Of a stretch of DNA of 64,000 nucleotides, positions 21,201 through 30,789 are shown piece by piece. The DNA lies in contig CM036241.1 of the NCBI GenBank assembly GCA_020698575.1, forward strand, positions 9,404,416 through 9,468,415. The letters run 5' to 3'. Each line of letters opens with the position of its first letter. Within the stretch, counting starts at the first letter, position 1. The stretch comes from Bostrychus sinensis. Lineage: Eukaryota > Chordata > Actinopteri > Gobiiformes > Eleotridae. The notes under the pieces are model-generated. The model worked only from the letters and a program-made list of their open reading frames with translations, was not told the DNA's origin and ran no database searches. Made by a program: the position numbers and the translations under genes.

Positions 21201-24200
21201 TTTCCAGACAGTTATGTTCTTTTGCTTTCATTTTAAAGTGAAATCAGAGTGTTAATGGCGATACTCATAAAATAAAAGATTATTTGACTTTATTCGTTTT
21301 TAACTCTACAAGAAAAGTCGGGTTTATTGTTAGCTTGTTTTACTTTTTAATCAAGGCCAAATAAATGCAACATAGGATTGTACCAAATGCAACTCTATGT
21401 TCTATTCTCTATTGCTTATGTAAATTCAGACAAAGGCAGAGGTCCAGTTAGACGTCTTAATCAATCTATGAGCATAATCTGACTAAGCTCTGCAGGTAAA
21501 CATGAGTGAGTGATTAGGCAAAAAATACAACAACTATCACAACTTATGTGCTAACAGTTGATCCACAGAAAGCCTGAATAAATGAAGAGGGTTTCAGGGT
21601 GTCAGGAAGGGCATCAGGCATACAACCAATGCCAATTCAATATATGAATCACTGCACAGTAGGAGACAGATGATGTGCTGTGGTGACCCCAGAGAGAAAC
21701 AGATGAAAGGCATGAACAGTCCTTATGTGCTAACCTGTACCTGTACACAGCTCATTAATGTTGTATTTTACCTTGTGTGTGCTCAGGTGACTGATGATTA
21801 CACAGTTATTGGCCGCAACCTGTTCAAGAAGGAGACCAACCTGCAGCTCTTTGTGGGGTTAAAGGTCACACTGTCGACAGGAGAGACTGGAGTCATCGAG
21901 GGCGGCTTTGGACAGAGTGGAAAGTTCAAGATCAGAATACAAGGTAATTATTATAAAAGTACGATATAGTAATGTTAAAACTCCTCCACTTGTGATGCCG
22001 CCTTGTTAAACATCTTTAAAGGTCCCCTATTCTGTTAAATCGACTTTTTCAAGCTTTCATAATATTGTTTCCACCTAAAAAACATACCCAGTGTAGTGTT
22101 TTGTTCCATTCAAGCATGTTTGCATAATTCTGTTTGCTGAGCCCGTCCCCTTCTCAAGAGCTGGAAACACTTGGTCTCACAGCTCTACATAGACACATGA
22201 AACCAGGAAGTGCTCCTATGCGTTTCTAAAGCCCATACACCGTCACCGCAATTGCTGTGATAATTCCAGATTGAGTCACTACAAAGTAGTCAGCTCAATT
22301 ATCTATCTGTTAGCATCATGTTGCTAATAGCTGTGCTAAATAGCCATTTTATGCTCTTTCCATTCCCCACTGTTGCCAACAGGGAGCAACAGATACCTAA
22401 TCCAAGCATTCTTTGTAAAGTCAAAGTAACGGCTTCCCAAAAGAAGTTTTCCATGCATATACATTATTTTAAGTTATAAAACGTGAAATACGAATGCAAA
22501 TGTGTCCAGAACTATTTCAGAAAGCCTGAAAAAAGTGTAATATAGTTCCTTTAAATGTCATATGCCACTTGTCTTTGCTTCCCCTTTCTCTGTTTTTGTT
22601 TTTTGTTTCTCTGTGTAAGCAGCCTTATGCGATTCTCAAATAACCCCTTTTCCAGTAAGCTTTGCCTACGTTTGATTTAATATTTACAAAGTAGTAGACC
22701 AACAACCAATATGAGTGTCCCAAAATGAGTGTGATTCCAAGGGTCACAAGCCAGCATGCTCTTTGTGCTAGTCCCAAGCCTGGATAAATGAAGAGGGTTG
22801 TGTTACGAAGGACATCTGTCTTATAGGCAGATTAGTATGAGAGTCAATACACGTTATGAAGCAGATGATTTACTGTGGCAGCTCTGGCAGGGAAAAGCTG
22901 ATTTTAAAGAAGATATGAAGCCATAAACATAAACGCTTCCTTTAAATACAGGAAAATGTCCAGTAGTGTCCCTTTAGCAGAAGCAGAAATACAGATAGCT
23001 ACCCCCTTTTTTTGACAGCACTCATCATTGACTCCCCTCCTATCACTTTCTCTGTCTGTCCGTTGTTTATGGCGCTCCTCTGACTTTTTTCAGGATGTGG
23101 TAAGATTAGGCTTGACATCCCGAACCACATTCCCAGGATTCCTCTGGGAACCGGCTCGTGTTCCGGGGGAAGTCTGTGCACTGTTTATTTTACCTTCTGT
23201 TGCTCCAAAACCCACCGCTCCGCACCGGGAGGGAAGAGAAAACAAAAACATTTAGAAAGAGGACCTCACCTACATCCTCTGCCTTATATTCAACAGTCTG
23301 ATATTATGGACTTACAAGCTTTTTCAAATGGGAGCTAGTGCCAAAAGTAGGCATTTTCTTTTCGTCTGATACAGTGCTATAGTTTCTTGTGATTTAATCC
23401 AGTCACAAGCCAGTGTACCCTTTGTGCCAGCACAAAGCCCAGATAAATAGAGATGGCCGCATCAGGAAAGGCATCCGGCCTAAAACCTATTCCATATTAG
23501 TGTGCAAACCACTGCACGCTAGGAGGCACATGATTTGTTGTGGCGACTCTTGGAAGGGAAAAGTCGAAAGGAAAAAAGTTTCTTGTAATGTAATGTGTAT
23601 TTTAATCAGTACTCTGGTCTCAGTGTTAAGGTTTTCTTTGACAGAGACGGTCAAAGTGCAATTGTGTGTTTGTTTGTGTGGTTGCTAAGGCTGAAAATTG
23701 TTTTTGAAAAGCAGCATTAAGATGAAAGAAGTAGGGCTGCACAATATATATTGCAAAATTATTGTTATCGCAATATCAGCAAACACAATATCTGTATCGC
23801 ATCTGACAGAGATTTACACTTACACTTGTGACTAAATAAAAATGTTTAAAAAGTCCAGTTTTAGCGGTAATTTCATTAATTTAGTCACAGCTTAGCCTTG
23901 TTTTATTCCTGGTTTAGTCTGTGTTAAGTTGTGATTTTGTCGCTGTTTTGACTTCTAAATACAGGAACTTACATTTTTGTGAAATGTAGTGAATTTAACT
24001 TACTATGTTCGAAAAGTAGGCTCTATTTTCAAATATTGCAATAATATTGTTATCGCAATTTTCAATAGTTATTGAATATTGCATGTTTTCTCCATATCGT
24101 GCAGCCCTAGAAAAAAGGCATCTTTTAAGCTTAAGTGAACTATGAAAAGTTGTTGTATGTTAAAATCTAATCTATACTATATTAAAGTAGTTGAATTAAG

Positions 24201-27090
24201 TAGAATGTAGCAGATTTATTTGGGCAAAAAAGCTAAAAAAAAGTGGAAAAAATGTCGAAAGCCAGTTTGAAGCATTAATGAAACTGAAACTGGAAGGTCT
24301 AACATGACAACAGTACAGGACATCTTAAAAATATCTGAACTGTGAGCAAGAGAGAAGACTGCTGAACGTGTAGATATGTAGTTTAATACAATCTCCGCAG
24401 TTCGTCGTGTCCTTGAGCAAGACACTTCACCCTCCTTGCCTGTATGAAAGTGTTACTGTGATTGTGTGTCTGGTGATGATCAGAGAGGCCGTATGCGCAA
24501 AATGGCTTCCACGTCTCCAGGGCAGCTGTACCTACAGAACTGTAAAGGAACAGCTTTAGAGTTTATTGGAAAGCGTGGCTAATTTTCTGTCTTAATGATA
24601 ATTAAATTTTGTGACTCACAGAAAAAAACAAGTAATAATAGATCAGCACACAGTTATAGAGACTTGAACATATTGCTTTGACCCTAGATAGAAATGTAGC
24701 TCACACACTAATATTATGTCCCCTTTTAACAAATATTTACAAGCAATAAGCAATAAATTTCAACTTGACAATAACCACTCCTAAGTCTAAATGATATATT
24801 TTTATTTTCCTTCCTGAAATTTGAATGCACATTAAAACACAATATTACTCTTCTATGATAAAAACTATTATGTTAAAAAGCTCCTCTGTCTGTCCCTGGG
24901 ATTCGAGTTTTCAATTATTTATGTTTATAGATGTGTTTTGTGCGGTACATGGGGGTTTCACGACAGATCGTTGATAACGTGATGAGCTTTCTGCCTTCAT
25001 GCGCTCATAACAACCCTCACATTGACATTGATAGATAAGAAGAAAAGAATGCCGGCGCCGCGTACGTGAGCCTAGACAGTCAGCGTGAAAAAACCATCAA
25101 ACAACATAAGTCTTCTCCATGTACGAAATGGCATTCAAGAAATGACCGCTGTGTTTCCTCTGTGCCGTGATTAAGAGAAAAATATGAATAGTTGAAGACG
25201 AGGATGAGTCTGTAAGGCTGTCATTTCCAGCTCAGGTTAGCAAATATCTCAGGTCAGTGCCCACATAACAGGAAACAATAGATATATGATACAACAGATT
25301 TTATCATACAGTCAGAGCAGTGAAGAAATTAATCTGTGTGGTGTTATCTAACTTTTTAAATAACTTAAATAAGTGACCTTTTTATTACAAAATACAGTCC
25401 TAGAAAGTTAGGTAACTGTAAAATGTAAATAAAAACTGATTAAATCACAAGGGCTTACAATGATGAAGACAAATAGGGCTGGGTACTGTTAAATAATAGC
25501 TTTGTGGTGTCAAAAGAAAAGTTACAATACTACTGGCATCAAAAACATTTTTTTATTCATTACCATGTTTCAGTACCTAGTGGGATCGTTAATGTTCCTT
25601 TGCATGTATGAATCAGATTAATCATACAAACTACTGGTTTTAACTTACAGCTAAGAATTTTGCTCCAAACATTTTTTTTAACTTTTATTCAATATTATTG
25701 TGTTTTACAATTGTAGAAGATGAATTAACTCACTAACTCACCATAGATATCAGAAAAAGTATCGCTCAGGTACCGGTATTAATAAACAGGTATTGTTTAA
25801 GTACTATTGAAAAAATCTGAATGGTACCCAGCCCTAAAGATAAAGTAGATTCGAACCAGGGTCAAGTAGTTCAGGGGTAAATGCTCTATTTATTGAGCCA
25901 CAAAGCCCTCAACAAAGTCATTATAACTAAATGTTTGTTCCTTTACTGGCCCCTTGTGGTTGGAGTTTGCATATGTGACCCTAACTAGCAGAAGCACAGA
26001 ATAATTTAAAGTGGAACTCAGTAACTTTGCTTGTTTCTTTGCTGTTTTTGCGTCATTTTCCTGCACAGAGCGCCACCTACATTTGTAAATACTCTCGAGT
26101 CCAGTTGACTCCTATATGACCATTGCTTTGCTTTACTTTAGTTTTTTTCTGCCCTTTGGCTGCTCTGCCATGATGAAAATTAAGAAATAAAGCCAGTGCT
26201 AGCTTGTTGCTTTACTCTAACCGCGATGTACCGCTTTCTTGCAAGACTCGAGACATCAGACGCTCATACTTGCATAAATTTGTCATTTTTGGCCCATTTA
26301 TTTATTTTTTTAGTTCACATTAGGTCATAAACAACGTGTCGAGTGTTTCTAGCAGACTGATGAACCTCTCCCTTATTCACCGCTAAGAGACTTGTACTTT
26401 CTAACTGTTCATGTTACTGACCTGTCTCCAGTTAACCTAATGAGTTACAAAATGTTCCTTCAGCTTTTATTAGTACTGCTTACATTTTCAGCCTTTTGTT
26501 GCCCCTGTTCCAACCTTTTTGAGATGTGTTGCTGCCGTCACATTCAAACTTAGCTTTTATTACGTGTGCCAAGGAAGTTTGTTTGGTTGGTTTGTGAGAA
26601 AGATAACTCAAAAAGTAATCATTGAGATGTGATAAAAGGCCTGTTATCGCTTGTACAGGAACTCTCTCTGCATTGCGAGATAGGACTAGATAGGGCACAT
26701 ATTTACATAACTGCAGCCAAAAGGGGTCAGGAAAGGAATCAGTTATTAGTTTTAGTGGATTCTTTAACATTTTGAGATATAAGGGCTTTATGACTCAATG
26801 GAAAGCGCATTCACCGCTGAACTAGACAAGTCTCTGAGCATTATATCATTTCCTTTAACTTTTTTGCAACTGGATCTGTACACATATCTTTCATTTTTCT
26901 TCTTCTAGATGGTCTTCTACCAGAAACCAAGCAGCTGCTGAACTCGACCTCAAAGAAGAAAGGTAAATCCGGAGCTAAAGGTGGACCAGCGGGTGAAGAG
27001 GAGCCCAAAGGAGAGTTCCAGCCGGTCTCCATACACTTACACTTTAAGCGCTACGTGTTCGACCCACATAAGAAGATGGTGCAGTCATGA
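5944..27090 (+). CDS. EEFSEC: EEFSEC, selenocysteine-specific elongation factor (seven coding exons)
   Basis: A GTPase of the EF-Tu/SelB family that carries Sec-tRNA to UGA codons on selenoprotein mRNAs with SECIS elements and SBP2, in the cytosol. Exons join to about 577 aa (mammalian protein about 596). Seen: G1 GHVDSGKT at residues 20-27, RGITLD at 51-56, G3 DCPGH at 87-91, G4 NKID at 141-144, then beta-barrel domains including DHCFSIRGQGTVMTGTVL in exon 4 and KFHITVGHETVMG in exon 5, and a C-terminal domain IV ending FKRYVFDPHKKMVQS with TGA at 27088-27090. All junctions are GT-AG and in phase. Oddity: exon 5 contains one extra base near 15882-15891, so the literal reading shifts after about residue 449 and stops at TGA early in exon 6; this is probably a sequence error or an allele. 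The gene is divergent from RUVBL1, as in other vertebrates. Confidence 0.95.
6640..6870. repeat. fold-back MITE-like inverted repeat
   Basis: The left arm starts GGTCCATGTACTAAGTATAA (6640); the right arm (about 6825-6870) is its reverse complement with a few mismatches, extending about 45 bp. The total is 231 bp with a spacer of roughly 140 bp. It lies in EEFSEC intron 1. Family not recognised. Confidence 0.75.
6871..8760 (+). other. EEFSEC: EEFSEC intron 1 interior, no gene seen
   Basis: About 1.9 kb of AT-rich intron. Short open frames at 7939-8291 on both strands and at 8406-8887 have no recognisable domain or family similarity. I see no RNA gene. Confidence 0.65.
8761..9746. repeat. hAT-like MITE split by a nested hAT-like MITE
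   Basis: The left end TAGGGCTGCACAGTATTGC and right end TATTGCATG...TGCAGCCCT match the ends of the intact 378-bp element at 23732-24109. The interior is interrupted by the 606-bp element 8948-9553. The target duplication is no longer legible. The right end lies 25 bp before EEFSEC exon 2. Confidence 0.75.
8948..9553. mobile_element. nested hAT-like MITE (606 bp)
   Basis: Termini TAGAGCCCGACC and GGTCGGGCTCTA are perfect inverted repeats, followed inward by CGATAT-rich blocks. Flanking octamers gtccttgt and ttctttgt agree at 6 of 8 positions, consistent with an 8-bp hAT target duplication. A relative occurs at 521-1086. Confidence 0.82.
9772..9979 (+). CDS. EEFSEC: EEFSEC coding exon 2 (G4 motif)
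   Basis: 208 bases. Completes Gly101 and reads AQIIDLMMLVVDVVKGVQTQ onward through NKIDLLPENKR to ENTR. Acceptor TGTTGCAG, donor GTTTGC (the G of AGG is on the next exon side). Residues 101-170. Confidence 0.95.
10460..11194 (-). mobile_element. pogo-like Tc1/mariner element inserted in repeat A
   Basis: Termini CCGTATTTTCC and GGAAAATACGG form inverted repeats flanked on both sides by TA. The uninterrupted repeat at about 27862-27880 reads through the same point (AGGATTACTCACACAGG), so it shows the empty site and confirms TA duplication. A relict transposase tail lies inside on the minus strand. Confidence 0.85.
10844..10954 (-). pseudogene. relict C-terminal tail of pogo-like transposase
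   Basis: The minus-strand frame gives an acidic tail ESDDSHAEEEAALRLPPELF, then RSDTEDEEFKGFSD and a stop at 10844-10846. An in-frame stop lies just upstream, so only the tail survives. Acid-rich C-termini after the DDE domain are a pogo/Tigger trait. Confidence 0.7.
11802..11898 (+). CDS. EEFSEC: EEFSEC coding exon 3
   Basis: 97 bases: one base completing Arg170, then FKDCPVIAVAAKPGGPEAPD to GVPELIQ. Acceptor TTGGTCAG, donor GTAAAGG. VAAKPGG is the conserved end of the GTPase domain (G5 region). Confidence 0.95.
12300..12520 (-). repeat. tRNA-derived SINE
   Basis: On the minus strand it begins GGGGCAGCAGTAGCTCGATTA (A-box-like), then a B-box-like GGTGGTTCAAACC, then CTTGGACAAGACACTTCACCC, GTGAATGGGTGAATGG and a tail AAAAGCGCTATAGAAATG. 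This is the common fish tRNA-SINE layout. Relatives are at about 30800-31125 and 61177-62165. Confidence 0.85.
12810..13187. repeat. terminal-inverted-repeat MITE (copy 2)
   Basis: Reverse-orientation relative of 4411-4862: starts ACCCCGAGGTCTTAAAAGC and ends AACCTGGAGCTACCCTG. It lies 130 bp upstream of EEFSEC exon 4, within intron 3. Confidence 0.7.
13317..13481 (+). CDS. EEFSEC: EEFSEC coding exon 4
   Basis: 165 bases, 55 codons, phase 0 at both ends: LLKKQTYLPQRDSGGDLLMA, then VDHCFSIRGQGTVMTGTVL and EIPALK. Acceptor TGTCTCAG, donor GTAAAAC. Start of the domain II beta-barrel. Confidence 0.96.
13482..15314 (+). other. EEFSEC: EEFSEC intron 4, no gene seen
   Basis: About 1.8 kb. Contains a short GT run near 14235-14250, a short CTA tract near 14310-14322, and a degraded repeat-like stretch around 14690-15015 in which CCTAGGGCTTGCAGC and TTACAGCCCTAG resemble worn hAT-type ends. 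Open frames around 13651-14082 resemble no family I know. Confidence 0.6.
15315..15939 (+). CDS. EEFSEC: EEFSEC coding exon 5, carries a one-base frameshift
   Basis: The longest exon, from VTKKVKSIQMFRKPVSGAMQ through GDRVGVCVTQFDPKLLERG, TKFHITVGHETVMG-like KFHITVGHETVMG, and CRLAFQGRLLQGFEDKNY. Up to about 15887 the frame is that of 15315. The family's next block, PRLRIYKTKQKEGQVER, is found only in the next frame (from 15889). Length is 625 bases, one more than 208 codons, yet the acceptor, donor (GTAAGTGG) and downstream exon fit phase 0. So one base is extra between about 15882 and 15891. Without correction the protein ends at about 467 aa. Confidence 0.93.
16418..16918. repeat. interspersed repeat A, reverse copy in EEFSEC intron 5
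   Basis: GGGGCTATATTATGCAAAATC at the left and ATATATGCACTTTAAAG at the right are imperfect inverted ends. The interior matches the reverse complement of 10018-11303, with TCCACTGATTCCTCAG and CATCATACAAAAAG as clear markers. Confidence 0.78.
17054..17317. repeat. MITE rich in GTCTTAAA motifs, copy 1
   Basis: Repeated TCTTAAA blocks and the right end CCCTGCAGAAACCCTG match 54311-54638, where the left end is CAGGGTTTCTGTGGGGTCTT. Both contain the ACCAAGA, CTTTGTGGCACTC block. Form suggests a hAT-like MITE. Confidence 0.7.
17905..19420. repeat. AGTACT/AAGTA-rich MITE region with internal CTA microsatellite
   Basis: Motifs such as GTACTCAAGTAAAAGTACTC near 17937-17957, ATTACTCGAG near 18176, and AAATATTACTCAAGTAG near 19135 ending CTTTCCACTACTGG near 19415 recur at 42900-43410 and 56430-56780. 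Boundaries are uncertain; more than one copy may be merged here. It lies in EEFSEC intron 5. Confidence 0.5.
18267..18436. repeat. imperfect CTA/ACT trinucleotide microsatellite
   Basis: Long runs of CTA, ATT and ACT triplets with interruptions. It produces spurious open frames rich in Thr on one strand and Val or Ser on the other; not a gene. Confidence 0.9.
19604..19616. promoter_or_regulatory. DR1 nuclear-receptor-type motif
   Basis: AGGTCAAAGGTCA is a perfect direct repeat of AGGTCA with one-base spacing, the consensus for HNF4 or RXR heterodimers. The surrounding 19560-19760 is less AT-rich than the intron and not obviously repetitive. Function is inference. Confidence 0.4.
19617..21574 (+). 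other. EEFSEC: EEFSEC intron 5 right part, no gene seen
   Basis: AT-rich intron with a short reiterated ATTAGCATTAGC tract around 20610-20640 and no coding or RNA gene signal that I can support. Confidence 0.6.
21575..21712. repeat. interspersed repeat B, copy
   Basis: Contains AATAAATGAAGAGGGTTTC, GGAAGGGCATCAGGC, and CTGTGGTGACCCCAGAGAG, the order seen in a common fish repeat (GTCCCAAGCC, GGATAAATGGAGAGGGTTG, AAGGGCATCCGG, TGTGGCGACCC). Other copies: 22746-22900, 23402-23570, 28130-28250, 32130-32225, 35935-36000 (reverse). It ends 75 bp before EEFSEC exon 6. Confidence 0.75.
21787..21943 (+). CDS. EEFSEC: EEFSEC coding exon 6
   Basis: 157 bases: VTDDYTVIGRNLFKKETNLQ to FGQSGKFKIRIQ plus one base. 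Acceptor GCTCAG, donor GTAATTA. Phase 0 entry only fits exon 5 after the extra base is discounted; the literal frame meets TGA at the third codon. Encodes part of domain IV. Confidence 0.95.
22015..22560. repeat. MITE with TTTAAAGG-type inverted ends
   Basis: The left end TAAAGGTCCCCTATTCTG and right end GTAATATAGTTCCTTTAAA are inverted relatives, similar in design to repeat A but with a different interior. It lies in EEFSEC intron 6 just after exon 6. Confidence 0.65.
22746..22900. repeat. interspersed repeat B, copy
   Basis: ACAAGCCAGCATGCTCTTTG, GTCCCAAGCCTGGATAAATG and GAGGGTTGTGTTACG match the repeat B order; the right part is decayed. Confidence 0.72.
23402..23570. repeat. interspersed repeat B, fuller copy
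   Basis: Holds CACAAGCCAGTGTACCCTTT, CAGATAAATAGAGATGG, GGCATCCGGCCTAAAACC, and TTGTGGCGACTCTTGG in order; the most complete copy in the window. Confidence 0.78.
23732..24109. mobile_element. hAT-like MITE, intact, 378 bp
   Basis: Inverted ends TAGGGCTGCAC and GTGCAGCCCTA (allowing one mismatch) with CAATAT-rich subterminal repeats. Flanking octamers gaaagaag and gaaaaaag match at 7 of 8 positions, an 8-bp target duplication. Same family as the split copy at 8761-9746. Confidence 0.88.
24390..24560 (+). repeat. SINE-like fragment
   Basis: GTCCTTGAGCAAGACACTTCACCC is the reverse or forward hallmark of the fish tRNA-SINE body, followed by TGTGATTGTGTG and a CAGGGCAGCTGT block. Ends are unclear. 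Confidence 0.6.
25474..25836. mobile_element. hAT-like MITE, intact, 363 bp
   Basis: Inverted ends TAGGGCTGGGTAC and GGTACCCAGCCCTA. Flanking octamers aagacaaa and aagataaa match at 7 of 8 positions. Distinct from the GGGCTGCAC family. In EEFSEC intron 6. Confidence 0.87.
26008..26330. repeat. interspersed repeat C, copy 1
   Basis: The stretch with TTGCGTCATTTTCC, GCTCTGCCATGATGAAAATT and GATGTACCGCTTTC matches 51945-52260 along about 280 bp with substitutions. Family not recognised. Confidence 0.65.
26909..27090 (+). CDS. EEFSEC: EEFSEC coding exon 7 (last) with stop
   Basis: Acceptor TTCTAG; two bases complete Asp518, then GLLPETKQLLNSTSKKKGKS, a Lys/Gly-rich variable linker, then VSIHLHFKRYVFDPHKKMVQ-S and TGA at 27088. 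The terminal block is the conserved domain IV end of the family. Confidence 0.96.
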
Positions 27091-27510
27091 CATTGGTTAT
27101 CTGACTGTGGGCCAAAGCTTTAGCGATAATTACAGTCGGTGTCAGGGGCATTTGGTATGTTTTATTCAGCAGGAGAAAAAAAGAGGTCTTAAATGTAAGG
27201 ATTGTACAAATGTTTAAGATGTGAAAAGAGAAAATGGCTGCTTATAATTAAAGCCTTTATGTTCAATATCTTACAACGTTATTCATCTCAACGCAGTCGG
27301 CCTATATTAAAGAAGAGGTTTAAGTGCTGCCTTTTTAAAGACTTAGGTTTAATTGTGAGATCTCAGGCTGCTGTTTTATGATTTGATGCATTTTGTTCTT
27401 TGTAAAGCATAGATCAGAGTCTTGGCAGTGTTAAGTAAAGCAGCATTTCATTCAACTTGGTTTTGTAATTACAACAGAGAAGAAATGAATAAAGCCAAAC
27501 CCTGGCCCAT
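27091..27510 (+). other. EEFSEC: EEFSEC 3' UTR with candidate poly(A) signals
   Basis: ATTAAA at 27247-27252 and canonical AATAAA at 27488-27493 follow the stop by about 160 and 400 bases. Either could be used; the exact cleavage site cannot be told from sequence. Confidence 0.65.
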
Positions 27511-27556
27511 GTGTTTTTGGTGGTTCATATGACATTTTTAGATTGAACTTAGTGCT

Positions 27557-27984
27557 AATTAAAGGGGCTTTTATTTATCTTTTTTTTTTTGCTAGAACAG
27601 CATTTCACATTTTACACCTTTAAAAAACATGATGTGACTAAAAGAAAGCTTTTCCAATTATTACTTTATTACCGCTATTAAGAAACATGTGAAGAGACCA
27701 GCAGATGGCAGCACTGTTACATCCGTTTTGAACATAAACATAGGAAAAAAAGCTTTTTATTTCCGTAAACCTTTTGTATGATGTCATTTTATTACAAGAT
27801 TTAAAAAAAAATGTCTGTGAGGAATCAGTGGAAACAGAGCCGTGACAAAGAATACAGGATTACTCACACAGGCATGAATAAAACAAAACACAACTCCCAA
27901 GTATGTTTTTGATGAAGGAACAACATTATAACACGGCAGAGAGCTCAGAAACGTTGATTTTGCATAATATATATCCTTTAAAGT
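27557..27984. repeat. interspersed repeat A, uninterrupted copy (empty site)
   Basis: Same order of blocks as 10018-11303: TTTTGTATGATGTCATTTTA, GAGGAATCAGTGGAAACAGAG, AGGATTACTCACACAGGC, GGCATGAATAAAAC. It lacks the pogo-like insertion and so records the ancestral site. Confidence 0.8.
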
Positions 27985-28129
27985 TAGTTAAGCAAAATTA
28001 AAAGGAAAAAATTAAAGCGTTATTTTACACATTTTGTCATTTTGAAGGAAAAAAGTTGCTAATTGCTGCTGCTATTCCAACCCGACCCTGCAACCTTCTT
28101 GGTACCGCAATTCCTTTACTGAGACAAAA

Positions 28130-28250
28130 CTTATTGCAGCCACAATATGGTGCTGGTCCCAAGCCCGTATAAATGGAAAGGATTGCATCAGGGAGGACCT
28201 ATCTACCGAAAAACACTGCGAGCCAAACCACCTTGTCTGTAAGAATGTCC
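28130..28250. repeat. interspersed repeat B, copy
   Basis: GGTGCTGGTCCCAAGCCCG, ATAAATGGAAAGGATTGC and ACCACCTTGTCTGTAAG; truncated at the right. Confidence 0.65.
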
Positions 28251-28675
28251 AACCACAATGAGTTTTCATGATTACGTGAGTAAAAGGTCTTGAGCATATC
28301 CAGCAGATTCCCCTAGTCAGACTGCATTCCTCAAACCTTTATTTACGTCACACAGATGATGCCTCGTAATCGTGACATTTCACCCTGTTATGTCCAGACT
28401 GTTCCTTTTTCTGAAGTCACTCCAGAATCCATTGGTTTCATCCACACTGCTGTCCACGCTGTATGTGAAGGAACGTGCACAAAACTGAAAGCTTCAGTGC
28501 CCCGTTTAATCATGTTAGACTGTAGAAATATGTCAAAGCATGATAGACTTTATAAATAACATCTTTGTATTCACAACTTTACTAACTTATCTATTAAAAA
28601 TGATCTGATGTGGCAATTATATATACAAATAACACTAGATTACTGTATTAGTGCCAGTAGTTGGTCTCAAATAGA

Positions 28676-29828
28676 GGCCACTTTATTAGGTACACCTTTA
28701 CTATTGCTTCTAAATATCTCATCAACAGTTCACTTCACAGCAACTCTGGGCATTTTGTCCTGAGACATGTTCCAGACAAACCTGCTGAAGTTCAAACCGA
28801 GCATCAGGATGGAGAAAGAGGATTTAAGTGACTGAACGTGGCATGGACTGGTCTGAGTATTTCAGAAACCGGTGATCTACTGGGATTTTCGCACACAGAA
28901 AATAGCTGGACAGGCAAAAGTAAATCAAATAACTTGTTACAATCAAGATCAGTGCAGAAGACCATCCCTGAACACACCACTCCTGACTGCTTAGAACAGG
29001 GGTGCTCAAACTATGGTAACTTGGTGCCTTAGTGTCCTAGTAGTAGCGTAAAAAAGTATAGGTAAAAAGGTTCATATGATTGAGATCAATAGCTCCATGA
29101 CAAGCACTTTGGTGTGAGATGGACCTGACTGCTAAGGATGAAAAATTGGAAATTAGTGGCGATAAGATTTGCGATATATGTTATAAAATCAATGTTCAGT
29201 TCACTGGTAAACATTTTAAGCATTTGATGGAGCATTGACGCTTGAGAGAAAACTGAAATATTCACTGCTGAACTAATACAAAGAATCAGATGCCTTTCAG
29301 ATCATGTCTGTAGAGGTCTAAACGACAGCTCTAGTAAGATTTATACAGATTAAGATCCAGTGGGGGTGGGATATTTTGTTCTCTGCAGAGGACATTATAT
29401 CTCATAATAACTGCAGCCTTTGCGGTTTTCTAAATGCAACAGCTCAAATTGCAATTTCAATTCAATTTTGATTAGCACCAAAAGCATGTTAGCCATACTA
29501 TATGTGTTTCTTTTTGTGCTTTTTCTTTATGTAACTAGACAACAACAGCACTGAATTCGTCACTTTCTCTGTTCGTGACAACCATTTATTTTATGTTGGT
29601 GAGTAGCTCGTGCATAGATCTATCAATGTGAGCTTCATAATAAAACCGAGATGACGCTCATTATTACGTTCTGTAAACGGGTTTCTTTAAATGTGACAAC
29701 AATTTAACACTTTTTACTTCAAGGTATTTCTGAAGGCAAAAGGGGGGGGTCCCAGTAAAACGGTGTACCCAGTATCGGGCTCAGTAAGCGTTTGTCTCTT
29801 GAGCTTCTGTGTACCTAATAAAGTGTCC
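28676..29828. mobile_element. TIR DNA transposon remnant, about 1.15 kb, with nested MITE
   Basis: The left end GGCCACTTTATTAGGTACAC and the right end (rc GGACACTTTATTAGGTACAC) match at 19 of 20 bases. The left interior (GAACGTGGCATGGACTGG, TTTCAGAAACCGGTGATC) is a familiar fish repeat body. A second MITE at about 29123-29500 is nested inside. No coding frame remains. Confidence 0.8.
29123..29500. repeat. nested MITE, inverted relative of 36777-37330
   Basis: Shares, in opposite orientation, GATTAAGATCCAGTGGGG, CTCTGCAGAGGACATTATAT and ATATTCACTGCTGAACTAAT with the copy near 36.8-37.3 kb, so both descend from one element. Confidence 0.7.
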
Positions 29829-30145
29829 CATCTTGTAACAGTGTTTTGGGGGCGGAGCGTCAACAGCGAGGGACAGTGGGTTTGTGGTGCATGATGTCAG
29901 CCTGTCCCTGTGAACTGCAGCCCTATCTCCTGTAGGATCTGTGGAAATTGGAGAGAGACTCGGAGGAGCAGACAGGAGCGGGAGGAGGAGGACACACTGG
30001 AGGGATTGTTCCTCTGAGTGACAGTCCTTTTAGTCTTATCTGCTCTCGTTCCTCTTATAGAAAACCAGACGGAGACGAGAAAAAAAAATCTGTGGTTTTC
30101 TGCTCGTGTGTCTCTCCAATTTCTCCTCGGCAGAATCCACTTCAT

Positions 30146-30785
30146 CCATCTTTGGTTGGACTGAAAAACTGTATTATCTGAGCTTTTTTACAAATTTTAT
30201 ATTAGATTTACACAATACATTTCTGCAATGTCAACATTTTGTCACTGCGATTGTTATTCACTGGGGCATCAGAACTTAACCTAAATATGAAACTGTACTG
30301 AGCTGAAATCTAAAAAAATGAATGTCCCTTATGAAATATTACCTTCATGTTGCTGCATTTTTTGAAGGTAAAGTGAAAAAACATGTCTTCAAAACTGGTT
30401 CCAACAGAGAGCCAAAAATGTTAATGTTAGGAGGCTTTAACAAAATGCAAACTATTCTAAACAGAAAAAAAACATAGTAAATAACACCTTTGCACACACT
30501 GAACATACTTCACATGTTTATTATTTGCACATCAATAACCTAAATATATGGTATTATTCATATATAAACAGACTGATGTTATCATGTTTAATTAGAAATG
30601 AGTTAGTTATTTTGGTTACAGACAGAGTTGTGTTGATTACAAGGTGTTGTGTATTGTATGTACAAAACATTTCATTTTTATCTTTTTTACCTGACACAGC
30701 TCTCTCAACACTTTGTCAATGATTTTCATTTTGTTTATACTGTACATTGCACTCTAAATTAAACAGTCTACATAAACACTGACAA
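30146..30785. other. intergenic, nothing identified
   Basis: AT-rich non-coding sequence with no repeat family, RNA or coding signal that I can name. Confidence 0.6.
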
Positions 30786-30789
30786 GTGT

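Noticed and set aside
5944..27090. EEFSEC as a processed or dead pseudogene
   Set aside because: It has introns, correct splice sites, intact GTPase motifs and the ancestral neighbour; a single extra base is better explained as error or allele.
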